The notes under the pieces are model-generated. The model saw nothing but the letters and a program-made list of their open reading frames with translations, was not told the DNA's origin and made no database searches. The position numbers and the translations under genes are program-made. This document shows, piece after piece, positions 1 through 5,128 of a DNA stretch of 5,128 nucleotides (the stretch's first letter is position 1; each line of letters begins with the position of its first letter). The DNA lies in contig JAFVHC010000129.1 of NCBI GenBank assembly GCA_017474705.1, forward strand, positions 1-5,128, in the 5' to 3' direction. This stretch comes from Bacillota bacterium. GTDB taxonomy: Bacteria; Bacillota; Clostridia; Lachnospirales; Bianqueaceae.

Positions 1-28
1 GCTATCGCTTTCCGGGGCTCTTCTTGTA

Positions 29-832
29 TCATGACATCAGATTTTGATAGTTTTCTGCAACGTCGGCGTACGTAGGGCCTTCGTGCAGTTCATAGAGGAA
101 GCGGCCTTGGTAGCTGATCTCCTCCAAAGCGGCCAGGATCTTCGGCCACGGGTTCAGACCTTCACCCGGCAGCCAGTGCTTTTCGTCGATGAAATCATAA
201 TCGGACACGTGGAGGGTCACGATGCGCGGACCCACGGCCCGGATATAATGCACGTTGTCCTCCGTCAGACTATGGTTCGTGTCGAAGACGACCTTCAAGT
301 CAGGGATCGCGTCGAGGAACTGAAGCATTTCGTCAGAAGTGCGGCACAGGCAGGTGCGGGGCAGGTTCTCCAGGCAGAGGGTGATACCCAGGGCGGTGGC
401 CCGTTTGCAGAGCGCATCGATGGTCTCGATGGCCCAGGCCAGCCTTGCGGGACGCTCTTCTTCTTTGTATGGTTCGCCGGAAGGGTGCACGATGGCCAAC
501 GGAATGCCCGCCGCCGCGGCAGCCTCCAGCAGCTCGGTCTGGATGGTCAGGAATTTCTCACGCACCGCAGGATCCGCTGACGCAGGGTCGATCTCGGAGA
601 AAGGCGCGAACGGCAGGTGGATGGAAGTGATCCGCACACCATGCGCCTCGGCGAGATCCGTGATCTCCCGGGATCTGCGGGGGAAGTCGAGCAGTTCATA
701 GAAGGGCAGGATCTGTCCGGAAGAAAGCTCCACCTGATGGATGCCGGCGGCGGCCAGGGCGTCCAACGATGCGGCGTTCATGGCCGTCGGGCCGACGGAC
801 AAGGCCAGAGGCCAGTTTTTACGATCTGTCAT
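29..832 (-). CDS. Sugar phosphate isomerase/epimerase (xylose isomerase-like TIM barrel)
   Basis: A 267-residue protein, the usual length for single-domain AP-endonuclease-2/xylose-isomerase-like TIM barrels, which isomerise or epimerise sugars and inositol derivatives using a divalent metal. Strand-end motifs are in the expected order: VELSSG (35-39), SIHLPF (70-75), IVHPSGE (114-120), LENLPRT (154-160), VVFDTNH (181-187), TLHVSDYD (206-213), a GEGLNPW segment (223-229) and LYELHEG (246-252). By family pattern the likely metal ligands are E155, D184, H208 and E248; H187 and H219 are further candidates. No signal peptide is seen, so it is cytoplasmic. The ATG follows GGGGA (841-845) with 8 nt spacing, and lies 16 nt after the stop of the arabinofuranosidase gene, so the two are very likely one operon. 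It ends in TGA. The fold is clear; the substrate (pentose, ketose phosphate or inositol-type) cannot be decided from sequence alone. Confidence 0.9.
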   Translation of the reverse strand: MTDRKNWPLALSVGPTAMNAASLDALAAAGIHQVELSSGQILPFYELLDFPRRSREITDLAEAHGVRITSIHLPFAPFSEIDPASADPAVREKFLTIQTELLEAAAAAGIPLAIVHPSGEPYKEEERPARLAWAIETIDALCKRATALGITLCLENLPRTCLCRTSDEMLQFLDAIPDLKVVFDTNHSLTEDNVHYIRAVGPRIVTLHVSDYDFIDEKHWLPGEGLNPWPKILAALEEISYQGRFLYELHEGPTYADVAENYQNLMS

Positions 833-848
833 AGCCGTGATCCCCGGG

Positions 849-1277
849 TCAGGCGTTCTTTACGAACCGCAGTACGTTCCAGGAAGCTTTTTCCAAACGT
901 GCGGTCACGATGCCGCCGTCGCAGGAGGTCTCCGCGTTGGCACGCGGCAGAATGGTATCCGGATGCTCGAAGGTGTTGGCATCTTCCGGATCGTTGGCGA
1001 ACATCTCGGTATGGCCAGCGAAGGTATAACCCTCGAAGCTGTGGGCATCCAGGGTCAGAAGCTGCGGTTCGTTGAGATCAGCGTTGATGACGATCACGTT
1101 CATCTCGCCGGCGTCTTCATTGTAGACGGCCGCTGCCTGGATGGTCTCGACGCCTTCGAAACCTTCGTACTGGTTCATATCATCGATCGCATAGCCGTCC
1201 ACATCGTACGTGTCGCAGGAAACGAGGCACTGCAGAGACTTGCCCTTGGCGTTCTGGATCATCCAGTGGAAGGGATA
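849..1277 (-). CDS. GH51-type arabinofuranosidase, C-terminal part downstream of the in-frame TAG
   Basis: The codons from 1277 down to the TGA at 849-851 continue the same frame as the upstream catalytic part. They read YPFHW and then 137 residues beginning with the ATG at 1260-1262. The YPF segment ends the GH51 barrel; the rest (for example AAAVYNEDAGEMNVIVINAD, then a tail of SWNVLRF) matches the C-terminal beta-sandwich domain that closes GH51 enzymes. The tail pattern 'SWNVLR' is a normal family end, so the TGA at 849 is the true gene end. The ATG at 1260-1262 lies inside the conserved segment and has no Shine-Dalgarno sequence before it, so independent translation is unlikely. Best read as the 3' part of one interrupted gene spanning 849-2456. 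An automatic gene caller may list 849-1262 as a separate hypothetical protein. Confidence 0.75.
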   Translation of the reverse strand, partial: YPFHWMIQNAKGKSLQCLVSCDTYDVDGYAIDDMNQYEGFEGVETIQAAAVYNEDAGEMNVIVINADLNEPQLLTLDAHSFEGYTFAGHTEMFANDPEDANTFEHPDTILPRANAETSCDGGIVTARLEKASWNVLRFVKNA

Positions 1278-1280
1278 CTA
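1278..1280 (-). other. In-frame TAG interrupting the GH51 gene
   Basis: Read on the minus strand the codons are GCC TCC TAG TAT CCC TTC CAC TGG ATG. The frame is open for 392 codons before and 142 codons after the TAG, with GH51 homology on both sides and no insertion or deletion. Family members usually carry an aromatic or hydrophobic residue just before YPF, so Tyr (TAC/TAT) is the simplest original codon; Gln (CAG) and Trp (TGG) are also one base away. The base after the stop is T, a context favouring efficient termination in bacteria. Confidence 0.85.
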
Positions 1281-2456
1281 GGAGGCGCCTTTCCATACGT
1301 GCTCTCGGTCGGTGCGGGCCAGGTCGCCCAGGCCGCCGGTGGCGCAGCCGATCTTCACGCGGTCGGCGTGGTGCAGCAGGACCAGCATCGTGCTGATCGT
1401 ACCGAGGGTGCGCAGCATCTCACCGGAAGACGGCGGCATGCGGCGGGTGGACCAATCATCCGGATCATGACGGACGTACGGTTTGGACGGATCGAACTGG
1501 TAGAAGGACAAAGCCCGTTGACGGCCGTTCAGACCCAGATGTGAAGTACCGCGCGGACGGATCATGGCGCCGTATTCATCGAAGGACAGCATCATGGTCT
1601 TATGGACGCGCAGGTGGGTCTTCATATAATCGCACAGTGCGATCTCGGTGTTGATATAGTTCTCGAAAGCCTGATAGCCGGCCAGCAGTGCTTCCGGACG
1701 GTCCGGCGGGGCGGAATGATAATGGTGCAGGGAGATGAGGTCTACTGTTTCGTAGCACTGCTCCAGCACCTTCCGATCCCATTCGGGGTAGTGGCTCAGG
1801 AACGGAGAGGAGGAGACACAGGCGATGGTCTCGATGCTGGGATCGACCCATTTCATGGCCTTGGAGGTCTCGTGCGCCAGGATGCCGTAGCCGCGCGGAT
1901 CGCGCTCCCAGGAAGCGATCTGCCAAGGACCGTCCATCTCGTTGCCCAGGCACCAGGTCTTGACGCCGTAGGGCTTCTCGTGCCCGTTCTTGCGGCGCAG
2001 ATCGGACCAGTAGGTCCCGCCCGCGTGGTTGGTGTATTCGACGCAGTCGGCCGCGTCCTGCAATGTGCCGGTACCGAGGTTCACGGTATAGATGGTCTGG
2101 GTGCCGGCTTTTTCCGCCCACTGCAGATATTCATCATGGCCGACATCGTTGGGGATATATTGGCGCCAGGCCTGATCCAGATGGGCCTTGCGGTCCTGCA
2201 TCGGGCCGATGGAATCCTTCCACTGCCAGCCGGAGACGAAGTTGCCGCCGGGCAATCGTACGCAGGGGACACCTGCCTCATGCAGCGCGTTGTAGAAATC
2301 ACTGCGCAGGCCCTGTTCGTCGGCGGACGGATGTTTGGGGTTGAACATGCTGCCGTTGACCATGGAACCGATGGGTTCCAGGAACGCTCCGAACAGCCGC
2401 GGAGAGATCTCGCCGATGGTAAAATCCGGATGGATGGTGATCTTTGCTTGCTTCAT
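1278..2456 (-). CDS. GH51-type alpha-L-arabinofuranosidase, N-terminal catalytic part (gene cut by in-frame TAG)
   Basis: The first 392 codons of what should be an enzyme of about 535 residues, in the range of intracellular GH51 arabinofuranosidases that release terminal arabinofuranose from arabinan or arabinoxylan oligosaccharides. The start region FTIGEISPRLFGAFLEPIG is typical of the family. VRLPGGNF (66-73) follows, then the acid/base motif LGNEMDG with E173, SLHHYH (242-247), and the nucleophile motif SFDEYG with E294. The common family form of the last motif is DEWN, so this is a somewhat divergent member. No signal peptide is visible, so it is cytoplasmic. The ATG has AAAGGAT upstream at 10-12 nt. 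Translation would stop at TAG 1278-1280, just before the segment YPF that normally continues the barrel, leaving no C-terminal beta-sandwich. The fragment contains both catalytic glutamates but would probably fold poorly on its own. It is the first gene of the leftward unit. Confidence 0.85.
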   Translation of the reverse strand: MKQAKITIHPDFTIGEISPRLFGAFLEPIGSMVNGSMFNPKHPSADEQGLRSDFYNALHEAGVPCVRLPGGNFVSGWQWKDSIGPMQDRKAHLDQAWRQYIPNDVGHDEYLQWAEKAGTQTIYTVNLGTGTLQDAADCVEYTNHAGGTYWSDLRRKNGHEKPYGVKTWCLGNEMDGPWQIASWERDPRGYGILAHETSKAMKWVDPSIETIACVSSSPFLSHYPEWDRKVLEQCYETVDLISLHHYHSAPPDRPEALLAGYQAFENYINTEIALCDYMKTHLRVHKTMMLSFDEYGAMIRPRGTSHLGLNGRQRALSFYQFDPSKPYVRHDPDDWSTRRMPPSSGEMLRTLGTISTMLVLLHHADRVKIGCATGGLGDLARTDREHVWKGAS

Positions 2457-2489
2457 CGTTGGATCATCCTTTCTTGTAAAGTTATCTGC

Positions 2490-2498
2490 ATTTTACCA
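2490..2498 (-). promoter_or_regulatory. Candidate extended -10 promoter for the GH51 unit
   Basis: The minus strand reads TGGTAAAAT, which fits an extended -10 element (TGnTATAAT with one mismatch). It would start a transcript near 2483, giving a leader of about 27 nt before the GH51 ATG. The region upstream has only poor -35 matches (for example TTGCTT with short spacing), which extended -10 promoters can tolerate. It competes with the candidate at 2532-2560 on the same strand. Confidence 0.35.
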
Positions 2499-2528
2499 CG
2501 ATATGCACAAAAGCAAAAGGATTTTCCA

Positions 2529-2557
2529 TTGATTTTATATAAAGTGTTTACTATAAT
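2529..2557 (+). promoter_or_regulatory. Sigma-A-type promoter for the rightward operon
   Basis: TTGATT (2529-2534) and a perfect TATAAT (2552-2557) are separated by 17 nt, the optimal spacing for a vegetative promoter. Transcription would start near 2564, giving a leader of about 33 nt before the TTG start at 2597. The -35 box matches consensus at 4 of 6 bases. The surrounding sequence is strongly A/T-rich, unlike the flanking genes. Confidence 0.65.
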
Positions 2558-2560
2558 CAA
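2532..2560 (-). promoter_or_regulatory. Candidate sigma-A-type promoter for the GH51 unit
   Basis: The minus strand has TTGATT (2560-2555), 17 nt, then TAAAAT (2537-2532), a good vegetative-type promoter. Its -35 box overlaps the -10 box of the rightward promoter and its -10 box overlaps the rightward -35 box. The transcript would begin near 2525 with a leader of about 68 nt. A second candidate lies closer to the gene. Confidence 0.45.
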
Positions 2561-2583
2561 AGAATAGCAAAGAAGTACAAAAA

Positions 2584-2589
2584 GGGAGG
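2584..2589 (+). promoter_or_regulatory. Ribosome binding site that fixes a TTG start
   Basis: GGGAGG lies 7 nt before TTG at 2597-2599. No ATG or GTG is equally well placed, so this site decides the start of the hydrolase gene. Confidence 0.75.
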
Positions 2590-2596
2590 CACAGCC

Positions 2597-3616
2597 TTGT
2601 TTGAAGAAGCTGTATATGACCTGACAAGACTTGGTTATGGACGATGCGGTACGTTCTGTTATCTGGCGGCATGGGAAGAAAACGATGTGACCAGGCTGTA
2701 TGTATGCACGCTGTATGCCGCGACCGATAACGGCCAGCATCCGCGCAGAGGCCGCCTTTTCCCGGTGGAACTGGAACGAGATGGCAAAACGGTCCCCTAC
2801 AAGGCAACAGGAACGCCGACCTGCGTGACCTTGACCTACGAAGGCGGCACTGCCCGCCTGTGCCTGCAGGAGGGCAGCATCCTGCGAATGGAAGCGGACC
2901 ATGTGGAGGTCGTCTTCCGTCCGGTGCACCGTCAGCATGAGATCGCCAAGTCCCGCGGCGACGGCAGCTGGGAAGTGGCCATGGCACCTTTACCCAAGCT
3001 TTTGTTCTGCCCGGTCATCGGTTCAATGGAAGTACAGACCGGCTTCGACGTCATCACAAGTCTGCCGGAAGATACCGAGCTTAGGTTCCTGCCGGACGCA
3101 ACCGGTCATGTGGATCTGGCGATGCACATGTATCGTTCCAATGCCTGGCGCCTGAAACAGTATCCATCTTTTGCCGACTGCATACGCTCCATCGAGGAAG
3201 AATTCAGTACCTACCTGGAGACCGCGCCGCAGATGTCGGAGGAATTCCGCATCCCGCGCATCATCAATGCGTACATCGTATGGTCGCACATCATGGTGAT
3301 CGATGATATCGACATCATTTACATGAACAAGGGCGTGCACCGTTGTACCTCCAGCTGGCAGCAGTGCTACCATGCCATGGGTCAATACCGTGACCCGCGC
3401 TATGCATGGAAACTGATGCTGGGCATTTTCCAGTATCAGGATGAGTATGGCATGCTGCCAGAGATCCTGACGGATGCGGCGCAGAACTTCAATGGTGTCA
3501 AACCGCCGTTCTACGGTGTGGCCATGGAGTTCCTGCAGGAATTCACAGACTTCTCCTTCGTGCCGCGCAAGGAACTGCTGCGCCTGTACATCGGACTTTC
3601 CGAGTACGTGTACTGA
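2597..3616 (+). CDS. (alpha/alpha)6-barrel glycoside hydrolase (GH63/MGH-like), N-terminal part, cut by in-frame TGA
   Basis: The first 339 codons of a gene that should encode 577 residues. Residues 1 to about 190 look like a beta-rich N-terminal domain; from about 195 the sequence is helical. The segment at 250-303 (TSSWQQCYHAM, then DPRYAWKLMLGIFQYQDEYGMLPE and VKPPFYG) follows the pattern seen in GH63, GH37 and mannosylglycerate-hydrolase-like enzymes: a barrel helix pair, then 'Q-x-x-x-G-x-x-P' and 'PP'. Many of those enzymes have W-D where this one has W254-Q255. There is no signal peptide, so it is probably cytoplasmic. The start is TTG with a strong ribosome binding site. The TGA at codon 340 cuts the protein before the DESGWDD motif, so the fragment would be inactive alone. 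The substrate is not identifiable; automatic pipelines may call it a glycogen-debranching or trehalase-like protein. It is the first gene of the rightward operon. Confidence 0.7.
   Translation: MFEEAVYDLTRLGYGRCGTFCYLAAWEENDVTRLYVCTLYAATDNGQHPRRGRLFPVELERDGKTVPYKATGTPTCVTLTYEGGTARLCLQEGSILRMEADHVEVVFRPVHRQHEIAKSRGDGSWEVAMAPLPKLLFCPVIGSMEVQTGFDVITSLPEDTELRFLPDATGHVDLAMHMYRSNAWRLKQYPSFADCIRSIEEEFSTYLETAPQMSEEFRIPRIINAYIVWSHIMVIDDIDIIYMNKGVHRCTSSWQQCYHAMGQYRDPRYAWKLMLGIFQYQDEYGMLPEILTDAAQNFNGVKPPFYGVAMEFLQEFTDFSFVPRKELLRLYIGLSEYVY
3614..3616 (+). other. In-frame TGA at a conserved tryptophan position
   Basis: The codons read GAG TAC GTG TAC TGA TGG CTG ACC TAT CGC GAC. Clan members commonly have Y-x-WW-x-x-x-RD here, so TGA sits where TGG (Trp) is expected, a single G-to-A change. 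The frame stays open for 237 codons afterwards and carries the catalytic-type motif. The base after TGA is T, a context that terminates well. There is no sign of a selenocysteine function, since neither position nor family suggests one. Confidence 0.85.
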
Positions 3617-4330
3617 TGGCTGACCTATCGCGACACCGATCAGGACGGCATCGTCTCCTACGATTCGGCGGATGAATCCGGCTGGGACGACTGTTCCTTC
3701 TTCAAGGACGGCGTGCCCGCTTCGTCACCGGATCTGGCCGCCTATCTGGTCCTGGCCATGGAGCATCTGGCGAAGATCGCATCCCGACTGGGGAAATACT
3801 ATGAAGAGCGCGAATGGAAGCGCCGGGCGGCTGCGATGATGGAGATCGTGGTCAAAGAATTCTGGAACGGGAAGCAGTTCGTATCCCGTCTGGCAGATGG
3901 TACACCGGTGGAAGCCGGCACCTTGATCGCTTTCGTACCGCTCATCCTGGGGCATCGACTGCCGCAGGAAGTCATCGATACGATGGCGGAGGCGCTGGCG
4001 GAAGAGGGCAAGTGGCTGAGCCCCTATGGCCTGGCCGGTGAGCGCATGGACAGCAGTCATTATCATGATGGCGGGTGCTGGTCTGCCGGGTCGATCCTGG
4101 GACCGGCTCAGTTGCTGGTCTGTCTGGGACTGCGCGCGTCCGGCAAGGAAGCACTGGCCAAAGAGATCGCCCTCAGGTATCTGCGGGCACTGGTCAAAGA
4201 TGGATATCCTATGATCATCAATCCAAAGACAGGGCTGGATATCAGCGAGACGCGCTGGGGGGCCACCTATCCCAACCGCATGGCCTGGACCGCGGTCGGT
4301 TTTCTGATCCTGGGATCACTGTTTTCATAA
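3617..4330 (+). CDS. (alpha/alpha)6-barrel glycoside hydrolase, C-terminal part downstream of the in-frame TGA
   Basis: These 237 codons continue the frame of the upstream part, as residues 341-577 of the full gene. The segment WLTYRDTDQDG then DESGWDD (359-365) is the family signature; by analogy with the trehalase motif ESGWD, D364 is the probable catalytic acid. Further on, PDLAAYLVLAMEHLAKIA (378-395), the GGCWSAGSILGPAQ segment (492-505, equivalent to 'YWRGxxW' in relatives), LGLRASGKEALAK and the end motif RMAWTAVGFLIL (561-572) complete the barrel. The last strongly suggests a natural C-terminus, followed by TAA. A possible restart GTG at 3713 has only a weak AAGGAC before it and would lack the DESGWDD motif, so independent function is unlikely. 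A gene caller might list 3713-4330 as a separate protein. It ends 21 nt before the next gene. Confidence 0.7.
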   Translation, partial: WLTYRDTDQDGIVSYDSADESGWDDCSFFKDGVPASSPDLAAYLVLAMEHLAKIASRLGKYYEEREWKRRAAAMMEIVVKEFWNGKQFVSRLADGTPVEAGTLIAFVPLILGHRLPQEVIDTMAEALAEEGKWLSPYGLAGERMDSSHYHDGGCWSAGSILGPAQLLVCLGLRASGKEALAKEIALRYLRALVKDGYPMIINPKTGLDISETRWGATYPNRMAWTAVGFLILGSLFS

Positions 4331-4336
4331 GTCGTC

Positions 4337-4343
4337 AAGGAGG
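4337..4343 (+). promoter_or_regulatory. Ribosome binding site of the YgjV-like gene
   Basis: AAGGAGG lies 8 nt before the ATG at 4352, a near-perfect Shine-Dalgarno sequence. The strong site in a 21-nt gap supports co-transcription with the hydrolase and fixes the start. Confidence 0.8.
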
Positions 4344-4351
4344 ATACAACG

Positions 4352-4951
4352 ATGGTATTGGAAATCGTCGGATACATCGGATCGGCGCTGGTCGTCATCT
4401 CCATGCTCATGTCTTCGATCGTCAAACTGCGCGTGATCAATACGGTCGGCAGCATCATCTCCGGGGTGTACGCCGTGCTGTGCGGCGCGCTACCGCTGGC
4501 GCTGATGAATGCCTGCCTGATCACGATCAACCTGATCAACTTATGGAAGCTGTCAAAGAAGCAGCAGGAGGTCTTCGATCTTGTCAAAGTCGAGGGGAAT
4601 GACGGGATGCTGAAACACTTCCTGGATCATTACAAAGAGGATATCCTGAAGTATTTTCCGGAGCTCGATCCGGAACGCTGCGGCGCTTGCACCTCGTATA
4701 TCGTGACCAAGGACGCGGCTCCGGTCGGAATCCTGCTGGGCGAGCAGCAGGGCGATGCGGTTGACGTCCTCATCGACTATTCTACGCCGATGTACCGTGA
4801 CTGTTCCGTCGGCAGATATCTGTACGGGCAGCTGCCGTTACAAGGCATCCATACACTGCGTTTTGCCGGTGCCGTGTCAGAAGGGCATGAACCGTACTTG
4901 AAAAAGATGGGCTTCAAGCAGGAGGGAGCGCAATGGATCCTACAGCTGTAA
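4352..4951 (+). CDS. YgjV-like membrane protein with C-terminal acetyltransferase-like (GNAT) domain
   Basis: A 199-residue protein in two parts. Residues 1-67 form about three hydrophobic segments (about 3-22, 28-45 and 47-65) with the G-Y-I-G-S start and the N-T-V-G-S-x-x-x-G-x-Y pattern typical of the YgjV family of small inner-membrane proteins, whose function is unknown. After a charged linker (68-110) comes a soluble domain. It contains VGILLGEQQGDAVDVLIDYSTP (125-146), then SVGRYLYGQLP (152-162), and ends EGHEPYLKKMGFKQEG (177-192). The ending resembles the last strand-helix-strand unit of GNAT acetyltransferases (x-YLKKMGF), though a clear acetyl-CoA P-loop (R/Q-x-x-G-x-G/A) is not evident; SVGRYL may be a degenerate version. 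Its place within a sugar-use operon is suggestive only. The ending overlaps the dehydrogenase gene by 19 nt. No catalytic role can be claimed. Confidence 0.75.
   Translation: MVLEIVGYIGSALVVISMLMSSIVKLRVINTVGSIISGVYAVLCGALPLALMNACLITINLINLWKLSKKQQEVFDLVKVEGNDGMLKHFLDHYKEDILKYFPELDPERCGACTSYIVTKDAAPVGILLGEQQGDAVDVLIDYSTPMYRDCSVGRYLYGQLPLQGIHTLRFAGAVSEGHEPYLKKMGFKQEGAQWILQL
4920..4925 (+). promoter_or_regulatory. Ribosome binding site of the dehydrogenase inside the YgjV-like gene
   Basis: AGGAGG, 7 nt before ATG 4933, lies within the last codons of the preceding gene. This fixes the start and points to translational coupling. Confidence 0.8.
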
Positions 4952-5128
4952 AACATAAGGTGGCGGTCGTCACCGGCGGCGGCCATGGCATTGGATTGTG
5001 TGTTACACAGGAGTTCCGTAAGATCGGTGTCACCGTCTACGTGATCGACAAAAACGCGGGGGATTGGTTCGTCGGCGACGTGGGAGATCAGGAAACGCTG
5101 GAAGCCTTTGTGCAGTATGTGATGGAGC
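4933..5128 (+). CDS. Short-chain dehydrogenase/reductase (SDR), N-terminal part, runs off the window
   Basis: Sixty-five codons of an SDR family oxidoreductase are visible before the window ends. The first beta strand and glycine-rich cofactor loop are intact: VAVVTGGGHGIG, with the T14-G15-x-x-x-G19-x-G21 signature of classical SDRs. The second strand ends VTVYVID with D39, an acidic residue that usually means NAD(H) rather than NADP(H). The GDVGD segment (48-52) is the D-x-x-D-type adenine-ring motif; it comes soon after the second strand, so the intervening loop is short. The catalytic Ser-Tyr-Lys residues lie beyond the window. The gene overlaps the YgjV-like gene by 19 nt in a different frame and has its own strong ribosome binding site, so it belongs to the same operon. 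A role in oxidising or reducing a sugar or sugar acid fits the context but is inference. Confidence 0.9.
   Translation, partial: MDPTAVKHKVAVVTGGGHGIGLCVTQEFRKIGVTVYVIDKNAGDWFVGDVGDQETLEAFVQYVME

Noticed and set aside
1..28. Terminator or further gene after the isomerase
   Set aside because: Only 28 bases are available; no stem-loop with a T-run or start codon can be supported.
1260..1280. Restart of translation at ATG 1260-1262 after the TAG
   Set aside because: No Shine-Dalgarno sequence precedes this ATG on the minus strand; the GGAGG visible there is on the opposite strand.
2484..2512. Possible catabolite-repression (cre) or LacI-type operator around ATATCG / CCACGATA
   Set aside because: The spacing between the TG and CG elements does not fit the cre consensus and the half-sites are not symmetrical.
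741..2567. Long plus-strand open frames (741-1544 and 1602-2567) opposite the isomerase and GH51 genes
   Set aside because: They are antisense to clearly homologous genes, have low-complexity, unfamily-like translations, no convincing ribosome binding sites, and arise from the GC-rich codon use of the true strand.
2453..2987. Minus-strand open frames covering the divergent promoter and the start of the rightward hydrolase
   Set aside because: They run across a good promoter and antisense to a gene with a strong ribosome binding site; translations are arginine/cysteine/proline-rich shadows.
3713..4330. Independent gene starting at GTG 3713
   Set aside because: Homology and frame extend upstream to the TGA and include the catalytic-type motif; the ribosome binding site before GTG is weak.

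Overview
The window looks like a carbohydrate-use locus from a bacterium, probably a Gram-positive gut-type Bacillota. The reasons are strong AGGAGG-type ribosome binding sites before most genes, an A/T-rich promoter region between GC-rich genes, a YgjV-type membrane protein, and a set of glycoside hydrolases without signal peptides. The phylum is inferred from these traits only; there is no rRNA or marker gene.

Layout. A divergent promoter region of about 140 bp (2457-2596) separates two transcription units. Leftwards (minus strand) runs a GH51-type alpha-L-arabinofuranosidase, whose frame is cut by one in-frame TAG (1278-1280). A sugar phosphate isomerase/epimerase of the xylose-isomerase-like TIM-barrel family (29-832) follows 16 nt later. 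Rightwards (plus strand) runs an (alpha/alpha)6-barrel glycoside hydrolase of the GH63 / mannosylglycerate-hydrolase-like type (2597-4330). Its frame is cut by one in-frame TGA (3614-3616) where the family normally has tryptophan. Next come a YgjV-like membrane protein with a C-terminal acetyltransferase-like domain (4352-4951) and the first 65 codons of a short-chain dehydrogenase (4933 to the window end), which overlaps it by 19 nt.

How the genes may work together. Neither hydrolase has a visible signal peptide, so both probably act in the cytoplasm on imported plant-derived oligosaccharides. The GH51 enzyme would release arabinose. The isomerase and the dehydrogenase would handle sugars or sugar-derived acids downstream. 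The substrate of the second hydrolase cannot be read from the sequence.

The most striking point is that the two hydrolase genes nearest the shared promoter each carry exactly one premature stop codon with no frameshift, and homology continues in the same frame afterwards. The terminal stops seen here include TGA (isomerase, GH51) and TAA, so the standard bacterial code fits best. Recent inactivation or sequence/consensus error is the leading explanation; recoding or suppression is possible but not supported by anything else in the window.
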